Below the pieces are notes generated by a model. That model was not told where the DNA came from, searched no databases, and saw only the letters and a list, made by a program, of their open reading frames with translations. Shown here piece by piece: positions 22,470-35,800 of a stretch of DNA of 64,000 nucleotides. The stretch is from Chamaecrista fasciculata (taxonomy: Eukaryota; Streptophyta; Magnoliopsida; Fabales; Fabaceae): the NCBI GenBank assembly GCA_003254925.1, contig QANZ01017556.1, positions 1 to 64,000 on the forward strand. Direction: 5' to 3'. Position 1 is the first letter of the stretch. Each line of letters starts with the position of its first letter. Made by a program: the position numbers and the translations under genes.

Positions 22470-24190
22470 GGGGCTACTAGGGCCACGGCCCCCCCTAAAT
22501 TTTATGTAGTACATATATATGTTATATATATATATATGTATATATGCCCCCCAACTTAAAAGGAAAACCAATATATATATATATTATAGTTACATATAAA
22601 TGCATCTACGAAGAAAGATTAATTGTAATGACTCGAAGAATTAATTTAGACTTTCTAACTACTTTTTTAACTTAATACAATTGTTATTTATCATTTATTT
22701 TGTTTTATTCAATAGTTTTTCCTTTCAAGTTTCTAGTTTTCCAAGCACGGTATCAAAAAAAAAAAAAAAAAAAGAATTGCCTCTCACAATTCATCATTTC
22801 TAGTTTTCTCTGGATAACTTCTAAATCTCCTGTTGGCTTTAGTCAAACTTTTAATATGAGTTCATCATATCATATCATCATATCATATTATTATAAAATA
22901 GTGGCCTTCTGCATTCCAAATGCTTATTTCCAATGGACTGACATGATCTTTTGGGCTCAAGATATTGCTGATTCGCTGTTTCGAAAGGCTATGATTTGGT
23001 CTACCGTGAAGGATGTTTCTTAAGATCCATGACTCATAGGATGTTTAGTTGTACTTCTTCACCATTTTTTATCAATAAAAAAAAAACTATAATTCGTATA
23101 TTCAAGTCCTTACTTCCTAATATGCTCATATACATTGTGCTAAATCCAAACCCTATTATAGTACTTGAATATATATACATAGGGCTGAACATTAATCTTG
23201 TCGATCGGCCGGCCAACTTGACTCATAGGATGTTTGGTTGTATTTCTTCACCGTTTTAATGTTTGGTTTGGTTATATATTTTTTTAATTATACGAATTTA
23301 TATTTTCTATTACTAAATATTATTTGTAATATACAATATATACATATGGTATGTATCCATTACTATTTTTTTAGAAAAATTTACTATTTGATCCTTAAAT
23401 TTATATATATCTAGTCAATGGATCAATCCATAAAATAAATGAAATATACAACTGAATTCTTAAAATTTGTATCGTCAACGATTTGGTCTGCGTCAAACTC
23501 GAAGACAAAAAAGTTTAAACCCAGTATAAATTAATTCTAGAACCAAAAAAATACAAAATTAGTTCAAATTTAACGATCAAATCATTGACAACTACAATAT
23601 TTTTGGAACCAAATAATGTATTTTGATTATTTAAAGACTAACTCGTTGATTAAGTATAAATTCAAAAACCAAATAGTAGCTTTTCTCCTATTCTTTTTAA
23701 AAGATACATAAAATACAAATTTAATCTCAATTAAATTAATATTTATTGTATTCAATACTTTTTTCTTTTCACACAAAAGAAAAAAAGAAATTTTCTATAT
23801 ACCATCAAAGCAAAGATAGATTAAACAACAACCACAAACAAATTATGCATGCATATCCGAAACTTTAGTTGGCAAATCATCCCAATTGAATGCAAAATCT
23901 CTTACTAAAATGGACGATGACAAATAAAATCATCACTGATTATTGCTTAATTAATTCTTCTCTTTCTATTTATATCTATATTATTATTCAATATTTTGTA
24001 AATAACTTGGAAGTCAAAAAAATACACAAGGGAAGAAATCAATTAAATAATTAATTAACCCAATAACACAAACCAAAAGCAGGAAACAAATTAACTATAA
24101 CTAACAATCTAACATACATTACACAAAAAAAAAAAAAACACANAGAACTGTACATAAAAAAAAAAAAAAACACACACACACACACACACA
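22470..24190. other. AT-rich flank and 3' region of the zinc-finger gene
   Basis: TA microsatellites (22515-22545), a poly-A run (22755-22774) and a short direct repeat (GACTCATAGGATGTTTRGTT, at about 23030 and 23219) are the only structure seen. The part next to 24197 is presumably the 3' UTR of the zinc-finger gene, with a CA repeat at 24170-24190 and an N at 24143. Confidence 0.5.
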
Positions 24191-24196
24191 ACGACC

Positions 24197-25054
24197 TTAA
24201 AGCTTAAGTGACAAATCAAGACCTGAAGAATCTGTATGATGATCATCATTATCATCATCATCATCTACAATATTGGAAGCTTCTTTTGTCGTCATGAACT
24301 CGATACAACGATGATCACCATTGGTAGTAGTAGCAGTTGTAGTAGCCGTTGTTGTTGTTGAAGAAGCAGAGTTATAATTATAATGACCAAATTGGTGATG
24401 TATCATATTGTCACTAATATTAATATTAATATTATTATTATTATTATCAATTTTGTCTATTATCCTTGAAGAAGTTCCAGAACCTTCTAAAATCCCAACC
24501 CTATTTTCTAGGGTTTGATGAACTTGACCATGATGCCCTAATAATAACTTATTATTATTATTATTATTATAGTTAGGCATCATCATCATTGAGGAGCTTC
24601 TCCAATTTGGAATTACCCCACCAAGTGGCCTATAATTGTAGGACGTAGTGGTCCTATAATAAGGGTAAGTAGTAGTATTGTTGTTGTTGTTGTAATAATA
24701 AGGGAAGTGTGTAGGGTAAGTAGTAGTGTATGGGTCAACAAGAAGGCCTTCTTGACGTCGTTTTGCAAGTACACGCTCATGTTTGTGTGCGTTTTGATGG
24801 CCTCCCAAAGCTTGTGAGGATGAGAACTCTCTCTTGCAAAAGTTGCAACAGAATGTCTTTTGTTGTGTGGTGTTGTTGTCGTTGTTGTTGTTGTCGTCTT
24901 CACGATGATAATGATGATGAAGATGATGATCTTCTTCTCTTTCTTCGTTTATTTTAGAAGGCGATCCCATCGGCATTTTCAATTTTGAATTGAAAATGTT
25001 GAGTTCTAATGTTGTAGACTTGCTAATTGGATCATCCTCGTTCGAAAACTTCAT
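24197..25054 (-). CDS. C2H2 zinc-finger protein with C-terminal EAR motif
   Basis: A single exon of 285 codons. One plant-type C2H2 finger lies at residues 70-90 (C70, C73, H86, H90) with the plant-specific QALGGH helix, followed by a basic [10 protein letters not shown] stretch. The last residues, DLSLKL, form an EAR repression motif that recruits TOPLESS-type corepressors. A short LELNIFN segment lies near the N-terminus. This layout fits the single-finger ZFP1-to-ZFP8/KNUCKLES class of nuclear repressors acting in organ or trichome development; the exact orthologue is not determined. Length is typical. Asn runs (residues 55-61, and three later) and His runs come from coding AAY and CAY microsatellites, so length will vary between alleles. 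The first ATG follows an AT-rich leader and precedes all motifs. Confidence 0.92.
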   Translation of the reverse strand: MKFSNEDDPISKSTTLELNIFNSKLKMPMGSPSKINEEREEDHHLHHHYHREDDNNNNDNNTTQQKTFCCNFCKREFSSSQALGGHQNAHKHERVLAKRRQEGLLVDPYTTTYPTHFPYYYNNNNNTTTYPYYRTTTSYNYRPLGGVIPNWRSSSMMMMPNYNNNNNNKLLLGHHGQVHQTLENRVGILEGSGTSSRIIDKIDNNNNNININISDNMIHHQFGHYNYNSASSTTTTATTTATTTNGDHRCIEFMTTKEASNIVDDDDDNDDHHTDSSGLDLSLKL

Positions 25055-25845
25055 GAAACAAACAATAATATGAGATGAGAGTCAATGATTGAATTAATTG
25101 AACAAAGTTGATTATTTGTGTTTCTAAATTTGTTCTCTTTTGATTTTTATCTGTCTCATTCAATCATCTATTTTTTTTCTAACTTATATTCTTTGTTAGA
25201 AGTAATTTTGTTTAAAGTATTATCAAATACTAAATGTAAACATCGATAATTCGAACATGAATTTAATTATTGTAAGAGACTAAACAATAATATGAAAAGA
25301 GAGTCAATGAATTAGTTAATTAATTGGATGGACAAGGTTGATAGTTTGTTTTTCTAATGTTTTCTATTGATTTTGAAATAAAAATAAACATATAATTTGA
25401 TTTTTATCTGTCTCATTCTACCATGATCTATTGTTTTTTTAACCACATGTATCTTTATTAGACAATTTTGTTTGAAGCACTGCTAGATGTTAAATATGGA
25501 CACCTCTGTCAATGGAGATTTGAACATAAATTCACTAGGTTGAAGGAGACTAGTCCCATCTAGTAAACTCAACCCAAAAAAAAAAAATTTTAAATAGAGA
25601 TGGAACATGGAAGAACTAAGGTGGGTTGAACATGGAAGAACTAAGGTTTAAGAATTTTTTGAACCAAAAAAAAACTATGTATAATAAACTGATTGAACAT
25701 GGAAGACAAATGAAAAATCAGGTTATACTTTTTGTTTAAGTTTTCCCTGATTTTGGAAAAGAAAAAAAAAATATTCTTCTTCATATTTTATTTATTTTTT
25801 ACATCTCCAATACTAAAAAAATATCTGAATTCAAACTTTTCGTAC

Positions 25846-25941
25846 CTTCAGCATCTTCATCTTCTGGTTTTCATGGCCAATTTCTCTGCAGGAATTGCTT
25901 TTGGAACCTCCTGAGATGGAAGAATCTCCATGTGCTGCCAT
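25846..25941 (-). CDS. Candidate orphan first exon, 32 codons
   Basis: From ATG at 25941 a frame runs 32 codons (MAAHGDSSISGGSKSNSC...) to CTGAAG|GTACG, a fair donor, in phase 0. No matching downstream exon was recognised before the zinc-finger gene, whose own start has no nearby in-frame acceptor. It could be the surviving 5' exon of a lost gene or chance. Confidence 0.25.
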
Positions 25942-26739
25942 GGCTGCTATAAGAGAAAAATATAATAAAGGAATACTCAAGGGTTTTACATGTATATATA
26001 TACACATATATGCAAATATTCAATATTAATAATAAAGGTTGTCAATCCATGTAATTAATATATTTTATGAGTTGGAGATCTCGTTTTACAGTTATGATTG
26101 ACATGCATATTATAGTGCGAGTGATTGAAGTAATAACCAAGCTCTTGCTCAAATTAAATTTACACACTTGTACAGTTGTACGATCATTCCATAAATATAT
26201 ATTTATATATATATAAGTATTATTTATTGCCAATTAATCAAATATTAGTCAAAACTTCCTTTAGATTAAACCAGAATATGTGGTTCAATTTGTGTGTATG
26301 AATGATTTCACCATACCTAGCAACAACAAAAAATGGCAACTTCAAAAGAATTGATTATTACTTAATATATGTCCCCTTGAAGAGGATAATATTAAAGGGA
26401 TGTAAGATATAATTTTGGCTTGATTTGTGGCCTATATATATTATATATACCTAAAGTACATAACCCATGTTTAATTTTCCAGTTGTTACTTAACAAGCAA
26501 GTTTCTACTTAATAAATTGGACAAGTGATGAGTCATCATCAAATCAAATATATATTTATGTATTAGTGATTTTTTTTTTTAAAGAAAAGTTTAGGTGAGT
26601 TGGGCCCCCAGACTCACCAAGGTCAGACATGCTTTTAGGTTCTATGAGCGCTTACAAAGGTACTTACGGTTAGTGATTTTATTTTTGGTCAAATAAAAGG
26701 GTAGTCTTATAGAGAATTTCTGATCGTTTTAAAATTAAT

Positions 26740-27323
26740 GGTAAATTACACAGAAAGTTCTTGTGGTTTGGGATATTTTGAGATTGGATCATTGTGGTTT
26801 GAAAAGTTGCAATTTGGGGACTGAGGTTTGCTTCGTTAGCAGAAACGGGCACTCCGTCCAAAATTGAACATAAATTTGGGCTATAATACCATTTTAAGAC
26901 TCTAACTATTAATTATTTATGCATTTGACTCCTTTATTCTATGAGAGAGGGACTTTGATGCAAAAACAAAAATTTTTCGAGGACTTTGACTCTGGCTATT
27001 GGAATTTTTTATGATTTGACAGAATTCAAGGGATCCTTTTACAATTATATTCAACTATTTTTTCAATAGCCAAAGTCAAAGTCTTTGAAAAATTTTTATT
27101 TTTGCATCAAAATCCCTCCCTCATAGAAATAAAGAGTCAAATGCATAAAAAATTAATAGTTAGGGTCTTAAAATGACATTTTAGAACAAATTTCCGTTAA
27201 ATTTTGGACAGAGGTCATTTTCTGCTAACGAAGCAAATCTCAGTTCCTAAATTGTAACTTTTTAAACCACAGGGACCCAATTTTGAAAACTCCAAACCAC
27301 ATGAACCTTCCCTGAAATTTATA
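26740..27323. mobile_element. Fold-back element, about 580 bp
   Basis: Arms of about 250 bp face each other: GGTAAATTACACAGAAAGTT... on the left and ...GAACCTTCCCTGAAATTTAT on the right. They share internal words such as GTGGTTTG, TTGCAATTTGGGGACTGA and GCTTCGTTAGCAGAAA in inverse. No coding capacity. It belongs with the fold-back group listed at 40018-40363. Confidence 0.75.
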
Positions 27324-27600
27324 ATAAATAATATTTTATTATGACATATATTAATAACTTCAATAACTCCATAATTTTGTGAACTTTAACCGATTCTCTC
27401 CTTTAAAAATTATAGCACATCTTAATAATATTATTTCTATTTCAATTATCTTTGAAACACAATAAATTATAATAATTTAACTCAAACTCATAATTTATTG
27501 TTTTGAAATAAAATTTGAAAAACTCACATGTACTTTAATATATATATATATCGTCAAATTATATATAAAACTTATTTAAGTATTATTAAGGCTCTAACAC

Positions 27601-27907
27601 TATGAAGCATATACATTTCATTTTGAGAGCGTGTCGTCATGTCAGATATGTGTTCATGTCCGACACCCGTACGACACATATCCATAAGTTTCAAAATATA
27701 AAATAATTTTTTTTTTGTGATTTTGACATGACAAACAATAGAAAATAATGACACTTATATATTATGAATAGTTATTGTAATTTTAAAGTTTTCAATAAAA
27801 TTTATGAATCTTTAATTATTTATATATATAAATATATGTCGCGTCATGTTGTATGATTTTAAAATTTTGACGTGTCGGTGTGTTCGTGTCAGTGTCCATG
27901 CTTCATA
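27601..27907. mobile_element. Fold-back Mutator-like MITE, copy 2
   Basis: The same family as 3225-3568 in inverse orientation. It starts TATGAAGCATATACATTTCA and ends GTGTCCATGCTTCATA. The flanks GCTCTAACAC (27591-27600) and GATCTAACAC (27908-27917) agree at 9 of 10 bases. The middle keeps the AT-rich ATTTATATATATAAATATAT core. Confidence 0.8.
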
Positions 27908-28114
27908 GATCTAACACAACTTGAGGTTCATTTCAATTTGTCCACAACTGTGGCCTGATTTAGCGCTCCAAATCTGAGCCCAGACTCAATTCATTTTGAC
28001 ATTTTAATAGCCCAAAATAATAACAGTCTTGTTCAAAAAGCCCATTCATAGGCCAGTTCAACCTTATTTTGTAAATATACTTTTAAGTGAAATATTAAAA
28101 GACAAACTATATCG

Positions 28115-28310
28115 AACCATGAGGTCTAGCACAAGTGGTTGCTTAAACATCATATCCTGGGTTCAATCCTGAGACTGTGTGAATCCAATAGGTTTCATGG
28201 CCAGTCTTCTACCCATCGAATGATAAACTCTGACAGGGCTAAGAATTAGTCGTTGGTTATTAGTTGACGGATATCCAAGGGCTGGCACCTAGTCACAAAA
28301 AAACATATCA
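28115..28310 (+). mobile_element. SINE-like element
   Basis: A-box-like GTCTAGCACAAGTGGTTG and B-box-like GGGTTCAATCC lie 35-40 bp apart, and the element ends in a short A run near 28305. Flanking repeats are too weak to fix the ends, so this is less certain than the SINEs at 17858 and 46240. Confidence 0.55.
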
Positions 28311-28521
28311 TTATCATAACAAACAAAGATTTCTTAAAAAAAGATATTGTTATTAAGTTAACTAATCAACAACAAAATAGTTTTAAAATTTTTGTTATGC
28401 TACCTAATAATGCTCCAAACTCTGCCTAGTCCCTTGGTTCGACAGATAAGGTACTTAGATGAGGGGTGAGATCCCCAAGTGAGCCTCTAACGCTCAAGTT
28501 GGTGTGTGTATTACCTGGTGA

Positions 28522-30214
28522 AACCCTTTTATTTATAGGATGTTGTGAGGGTAGGATTGTTTCATAGAGTGGTCCTCACAGGGGTTAGTGTGTGTGCATT
28601 AGCAGTTACTTTGACAACTTGATGTTGACATGTTGGAGGGTCGATCAACAATGCTAAGTGGAAGAACCAAGCGAGTGGCATTGTGGGATAACTTTATTCG
28701 AGTATGGTGGGCTTTGGGTTGGTCAGACCCATACCTCATCACTACCAAATTCACCAGGTAGGAAGACATACGAGTGAGGGCAGTATGGTTTGGAAGCCCT
28801 TTTTAGTGGAGTGTGACCACTGTGCGGGAAGATATGGCTAGTTTGATGGAATTCTATTTCTATTTTTTTCTACAAGTTTTGGAATATTTGGAATGGAAGA
28901 AACAAATTCATTTTCGAGTGTAGAAAGGTGGATCTTCAACAAACTCTCTTAATTGCTAAGGAAAATGCTCAGAACTTTTCCCATGCTACCTCTAAAAATC
29001 GTCAATTACATACTAATGGATTCACTAATCCCCCTCAAAACATTTGTTGGCAACCCCTCTCCTGGAGACTCAATCAAAATAAATGTTGATGCAGCAATTG
29101 ACTTGAGTCAAAACAGAGGAGCTATAACAGTAACTTCAGAGATAAGTATGGGGCACTTCTTACTTAAAAAGCCATGAGAATATGATGTTCTTCTCCTTTG
29201 GAGGCAAAAGAGAGGGCGCTTAAAGAAGGAATTTTGATGGTGGAATCCTTAGACCTGAGGAATGGTGTGTTATTATCTGACAACAAAGACCTGATGGAGA
29301 GTTGCTTAGTAGATGATGTCCCTTGGAGGATTCGCTCTTACATGCAAGACATCAAGCATGGGTTAATTAGGAACATGAATTTCATGGTGAAGTGGGTTAG
29401 AAGAAATGCAAACAGAGTTGCGAATTTAGTGGCTAAAGAAGCTTTAAAAGGGACTCTTCCTCTCACCTGGACGTGGTCGACTCCAGTTAATATTAGAGCT
29501 AACATCCTTCAAGATAATCTTGTTTGTCGTTCTTCTCCTCTGGTGCGGTGAAGTTTGTGGGTTGGGTTCCACTTTCTAGGGAATGTTGTGCCTTTCATGT
29601 GTGTTGCTTGAAGGGTGGCTGTTCAATTTGTCTTGTTCGCTTGTTTGAGTGGAGCGTAGGCTTGCTTGTATTTGGGCTTTGTCTTTCTGCCTACTTGGGT
29701 TCCCTCCTTTCTTTCAACTTTAGGCCGATTTTCCCTTTGTTCATGTATTTCAAACCAAAAAAAAGGAAGACATATAAGTTTTTTAACTTATTTATAAAAC
29801 TTTTAAGGTTAAATTACACTTTTAATCTTATATATTTAAGATGAGATTTAATCTTTTCTACATATTTTAAAAAAACTTATTTATTTTTATCTTAATAATT
29901 GAATATGACAATATTTCTCTTCTGTAATTCTTCTATGTGCACCAGTGATTATGGAGATAGAGAAATAACATATTGCTTGGTGATGACAACTTCATGTTTT
30001 ATAGTATCTACAATGGCATTGATTCTTGGCTCAATGTACATATGAAGATCCACTACACCCGGGTTGCAATAACATGCATCTCCCTCGTCTTATTAATTGG
30101 TCGAGACCTCGTGCAATTAAGGATACATATTTCTTTTTCTAACACTAATAATTAAGTATAATGTCAATAAAATTTAAAATTACATTAAATCTTTCATTAA
30201 GTTCTAACCTATAG
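28522..30214 (+). repeat. 1.7-kb tandem duplication, unit 1
   Basis: This unit and 30239-31955 align along nearly their whole length, from AACCCTTTTATTTATAGGAT to TTAAGTTCTAAC. Unit 1 lacks about 45 bp present in unit 2 near 30570-30630. Both carry the same broken RNase H-like sequence, so the sequence was already damaged before duplication. Confidence 0.88.
28900..29551 (+). pseudogene. RNase H-like (RVT_3 type) fragment, unit 1
   Basis: The plus translation shows the order of a plant RNase H-like domain as found in LINE-derived proteins: GDSIKINVDAA (first aspartate), then AKERALKEGI (catalytic glutamate region), LLSDNKDLMES (second aspartate) and NRVANLVAKEAL near the end, where the usual final aspartate is Asn. 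A frameshift lies near 29055 and a stop at 29175-29177 (KKP*), so it is not one intact protein. The second half alone (29198-29551) stays open for 117 codons. Such domains degrade the RNA strand of RNA-DNA hybrids during retrotransposition. Confidence 0.7.
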
Positions 30215-30238
30215 GATGTTGTATGAGTGTTACTAGTG

Positions 30239-31955
30239 TAACCCTTTTATTTATAGGATGTTGTGAGGGTAGGGTTGTTTCATAGAGTGGTCCTTACAGG
30301 GGTTAGTGTATATGCATTACCGGTTACTTTAACAACTTGATGTTGACATGTTGGAGGGTCGGTCAACAATGCTAAGTGGAAGAACCAATCGAGTGGTGTT
30401 GTGGGATGAGTTTATCTGAGCGTGGTGGGCTTTGGGTTGGTCTGACCCATATCTCATCACTACCAAATTCATTAGGTAGGAAGACATACAGGTGAGGGCG
30501 GTATGGTTTGGCATCCCTTTCTAGTGGAGTGTGACCACACTATGCGAGAAGATATGGCTGGTTGGATGGAAGATAGAATTGGTTTCTTGAAAAAGCAGCA
30601 GGATACTCCCAAATATTCTGTTTCTATTTTATCTACATGTTTTGGAATATTTAGAATGGAAGAAACAAATTCATTTTCGAGGGTAGAAAAGTGGATTCTC
30701 AACAAACTCTCTTAATTGCTATGGAACATGCTCAGAACTTTTCCCAGGCTACCTCTAAAAATCGTCAATTGCATACTTATGGATTCACTAATCCCCCTTA
30801 GAACATTTGTTGGCAACCGCCCTCCCGGAGACTCAATCAAAATAAATGTCGATGTAGCAACTGACTTGAGTCAAAACAGAGGAGGTATAACAATAATCTC
30901 AGAGATAAGTATGGGGCACTTCTTACTAAAAAAGCCATGAGAATATGGTGTTCTTCTCCTTTGGAGGTAGAGGCGAGGGCGCTTAAAGAAGGAATTTTGA
31001 TGGCGGAATCTCTAGACTTGAGGAATGTTGTGTTAGAATCTGACAACAAAGACCTGGTGGAGAGTTTCTTAGTAGATGATGTCCCTTTGAGGATTGGCTC
31101 TTACATGTAAGACATCAAGCAACGAAAAATTAGGAACATGAATTATGATGAAGTGGGTTAGAAAAAATGCAAACATAGTTGCGAATTTTGTGGCTAAAGA
31201 AGCTTTAAAAGGGACTCTCCCTCTCACTTGGACATGGCTGACTCCAACTAATATCAGAGCTAACATCCTTGAAGATAATCTTGTTTGCCGTTCTTCTCCT
31301 CTGGTGTGGTGAAGTTCGTGGGCTGGGTGCCACTTTCTAGGGAATGTATGCCTTTCGTGTGTGTTGCTCGAAGGGTGGCTGTTCAGTTTGTCTACACTTG
31401 TCTGAGTGGAGCGTAGGCTTGCTTATATTTGGACTTTGTCTTTCTGCCTACTTGGGCTCCCTCCTTTCTTTCAGCTTTGGGCCAGTTTTCCCTTTGTTCA
31501 TGTATTTAAACCAGAAAAATAGAAGACATATAAGTTTTTTAACTTATTATAAAACTTTTAAGGTTAAATTACACTTTTGATCTTATATATTTAAGATGAG
31601 ATTTAATCTTTTCTACATATTTTAAAAAAACTTATTTATTTTTATCTTAATAATTGAATATGACAATATTTCTCTTCTGTAATTCTTCCATGTGCACTAG
31701 TGATTATGGAGATAGAGAAATAACATAATGCTTGGTGATGACAACTTCATGTTTTATAGTATTTGTAATGACAGTGATTCTTAGCTCAATGTACATATGA
31801 AGATCCATTACACCCGGGTTGCAATAACATGCATCTCCCTCATCTAATTAATTGGTCGAGACCACACATATTTCTTTTTTTAACACTTAATTTATAATTA
31901 AGTATAATGTCAATAAAATTTAAAATTAATTAAATCTTTCATTAAGTTCTAACAT
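30239..31955 (+). repeat. 1.7-kb tandem duplication, unit 2
   Basis: Partner of 28522-30214. It ends exactly where the third Mutator-like MITE begins (31955), so the MITE sits at the duplication border. Confidence 0.88.
30640..31312 (+). pseudogene. RNase H-like fragment, unit 2
   Basis: It repeats the unit-1 domain with different wear. It keeps the more canonical EARALKEGI and VLESDNKDLVES segments, but has an extra stop (CCTTAG where unit 1 has CCTCAA), a stop after GSYM, and a frame break in the C-terminal part. It shares the frameshift before GDSIKINVD with unit 1. Non-functional. Confidence 0.7.
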
Positions 31956-32175
31956 ATGAAGCGCACACACACAGATACAGACAAAACAACATATATTTAT
32001 ATATACTGACAATTAAAAATCTATAAATTTTGATTAAAACTTTTAAAATTACAATATCTATTCCTGATATATGTCATATGTGTAATTATTTTCTATTGTT
32101 TATCATGTCAAAGTCACAATAAATAATTTCATATTTTAAAATTTATGAATATGTATCATATGAGTGTCATAATTT
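31955..32175. mobile_element. Mutator-like MITE, copy 3, degenerate
   Basis: It begins TATGAAGCGCACACACACAG and shows the AT-rich core and the GTCATATG/ATGAGTGTCAT arm of the family at 3225 and 27601. The right tip is missing or unrecognisable. Confidence 0.55.
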
Positions 32176-32875
32176 TTTTTTATAGGGAGTGTCATACTTT
32201 ATAAGTTCTAATTTTTATTTTTAATAAAAAATAATTTATTTATATTTATATATTTAAAATATTAAATTAAAAAAATCATCATAATCTAAATCATTAATTT
32301 ACTTCTTATTATTATTTATTAGTTATTAATAATAAAGACAATATAGTAGATTTTTTTTCTTTTGGTAATAAAGACAATGTAATAGATTTTGATCATTAAG
32401 AACTACAATAAGTTACCTTAAAAAAGATAGAAAAAAAAGGAAAAAATAAAGAATTGCCAAATCCCAAAAGTGAAAGAATTAAAGTAAAGAGATCCTCAAC
32501 ACTTGAGTCTTATCTTTAGTACCAAACAAGATGAATTGCAATGACTCATGACACGTCAGCCCTTTATTCTCTTTTTTCATCTTTATATTTAAATCACTCT
32601 TCTACTATTGGATTGTTTCAAAACATTCGTCACCGACTCGTCACTTTAATTCACTTTAATTTTCGTAAGAAATTTTCTTCTTTTTTTCTTCTTCTTCGTC
32701 AAACTCGTACGGACGGATATTCCGCTGAATCAAAATCTCGTTGTTATCCAAGAGAGTATACGTTGGGATCTGAGACGAGTTTTGTGGATTATGTGTCAAT
32801 GATTTTGTTCTGAAGATTTGATTTCGGTTCGGGATTTCGTTTTCTGTCTGATTTTCTGGCCCTAAATCTGATACT

Positions 32876-35800
32876 ATGAGGAAGAAGCTCGATACTCGTT
32901 TCCCTGCTGTAAGTAATTCTGCTTCATTTCATGAATGTTTTTTTTTTCAATCTTCTTTGGTGTTTATGTTTGTTGTTTGGTAGTTCGGAAAACCCTGGAA
33001 CGTGAAGGAAAATTTGCTGAGGTCAGCGGAAGGAAGAGAAGGTTTCATTTTTGGGGTTGAATGTAGTTTAACATTTCTGGGTCGCGGTTTTAAATCGCTA
33101 GTAATGGATTATGAGGTTTCATTGATTAGTTTGTCGGAGTCGATGATTGAAGTATACGGTTGTCGTCATGTGTGTGGTGGAGCTAAGTGATGTTAATTCT
33201 AGGTTTTTAGCTAGGTTTGGGTTCCGAGATGACGTTTATCATTAAATTGTTGTATGGTTTCATTAATTGATACTGCTATGGCTCCATTAATGATGTGTAT
33301 GCTTTGACTTTCTTGTCACTATGGTATCGGTTGTCTTATTAAACCTAGGGTTGCAAATTGCGGTTGCGGATGCCGTTGCTTTGCTTTCATTGCAGTTGTG
33401 GGTGTTGCAATATAAGTTGCGGTCGTTGCAGCCTGATGTGGGTTGCGGCCACCACCGCAACAGCAAAATTATGGCTGCAATCACAGTTGCGGACCACAAT
33501 TTGCAAGCCAACCTATATCAGCTGCTCACTTCTTTAAAAGTATGAATGAAAATTAGGTTTTAGATACATGTTAGATTTTTAATAACTAACATCTTTTGTC
33601 ATGGCTGAAGAGAGATTTGGACTTAGGACCACTTTTCATCTACTGAAATCGCTTCTGTCTTTGACATTGGGTTGCTGGCTGATTGAACAACATCCTCTGA
33701 CATCAGAGTGATTTATATCATTATATAATTTCACTTTCTCACTCAACTCATTTAAGACTAGAATGATCATGTGCTAACACTACTGTGTTCTGCATTATAG
33801 ACCTTGGTATCCAGCGGTTATCGCCATTATAAATGTAAATTGAACTTAACTGAACACTTCTACTTATCTATCAAGTACTATAAAGAGTTTGATCTTGTGA
33901 AAGAATGCTTTATTTGATGCAAACATTAATGTGCAGGCTCGGATCAAAAAGATAATGCAAGCAGATGAGGATGTTGGAAAGATAGCACTAGCAGTGCCAG
34001 TTTTAGTTTGTGAGTTCATTTGACTTACTGACTAGTTGACTTTAGGCAGCAGCTTGTTTTTACCTCGTGTATATATATATATATATATATTAATGTTAAT
34101 TTTTAATATTTCACAGCAAAAGCCCTGGAGCTGTTTTTGCAAGATCTTTGTGACCGAACTTATGGAGTAACTGTTCAGAGAGGAGCAAAGACCGTGAATT
34201 CGCTGCATTTGTAAGTCAAGGACTATTATGAAACTACATATTAGTATTACTTAAATTTATGTGCTTGTGAAAATGAGCCTGCTGAGGAACTTAGAATAAT
34301 ATTGCTCTAGTAGTTTTCTTATTAATGTTTGAATATAATTTCTGGTGTTGCTTAGAGTTATAGCTGAGATCTCTTATTTGTAAGTGGAAGATAAAACAGA
34401 TGTTCAGATGCTATTATTGATTTTTAAAGCCGAATCCTGTATGATTGACTAATTTTGTACTGGAAGTGTTTATGCTTGGTAATGCCTTTGCTTCTTTTGG
34501 TTCACAACAGTATCTTAGACTTTGTTGTCCTCCTTTACTGTTTCAGCTTCTCTATCCCACCATTTCATCATAAAAACGAACTTTTTTCTATTCTGATATC
34601 TTAAAACAAACTTAATGGCAGTTATAACTAATGCTGTCAAGATCAAGAGAAGCATATCCAAACATGGAATTCATTCATTAAAACAAATAACTAACCCATA
34701 CATACTACATTAAACATAGAAAACTGATATATTTAATTATCAAGTTCATCCATATAACGATTATCATCATTTTTCATGATTCTTTTGAACATGTCAATTT
34801 ATATAAATCATCATGAATCTTAAAATCATCAACAGTGCCACCAGGTTTAGTATTTTTCACTTATTGAACTTCAAATACTTCATCTTCTACTCTTCTACCA
34901 TTGTCTTCTCTCTCCATTAATCATAAGAAAAAATGTCTTCTAAAGTAAACTCAATCTCTCTTATATTTGTAGCATTTCATTCATTCAATTTCGTATTAAA
35001 CATCACAAGGACTAATTCATTCATCTTTTCTGGTGCAAACAATTCCTTATCTTAAAAAACAATTGTGTTTTAGGATTTTCAACGAAAGAAAAAAATGGGA
35101 TATGTAAGATCTTATGATCCTAAGATCCTACTTGCAAAATTGTGATCCCACCATGATATTACCAAAAAATGATCTTGCATAAGATCATGAAATAGAAGTG
35201 CTTGCAAAACCGTAGGATCGAGTGATCTCAACAGCACCACTATAGCAAATATAGTTCGAAAGAAAAAACCTGTCTGTTTGACCTGCCCCAATCTTCCTAT
35301 TTTTGAGTTGGATGCCATAGTGCACTTCTATTTATTGTGTTTTGTTTTGAGACTCTTCTTTGAAACCCATTTTTCTTCCATTTCCTTTACATATTTTCAT
35401 TTGGAAATTTGCCTAGGCCTATTGCACAATAACATTGTTCAGGCTTACATGAATCGAGTTGGTCACAAGAAATTAGCTTGTTATAATTAGATCAAAATAG
35501 GCTGCACATATGACTGTGAGGCTTGAACTGTCTTTGATCAGTTTTAGGATTAGAATTTCACTCACAAAGAGACAAATGCATGTAATGTTTTTGTGCAAAA
35601 CTCTATAAGCTACCAGTGAACAAGAAAGTACCACATAGTTGGACCTGCTTAGTTATTTCATCATCAGTATTGTTTTCAACTCTATTAAATAGGTGGCATC
35701 ATATCATTGACAATATAAAAACTCTTTACACTGATGGTAGACGAAGATTTAGTCCTTTTACCTATTGGAAAGTATGTAGTATTGAATACCTGTTTCGTTA

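Noticed and set aside
22291..22571. Frames across the hAT MITE end
   Set aside because: They consist of GGATATCCG-type repeat translation only.
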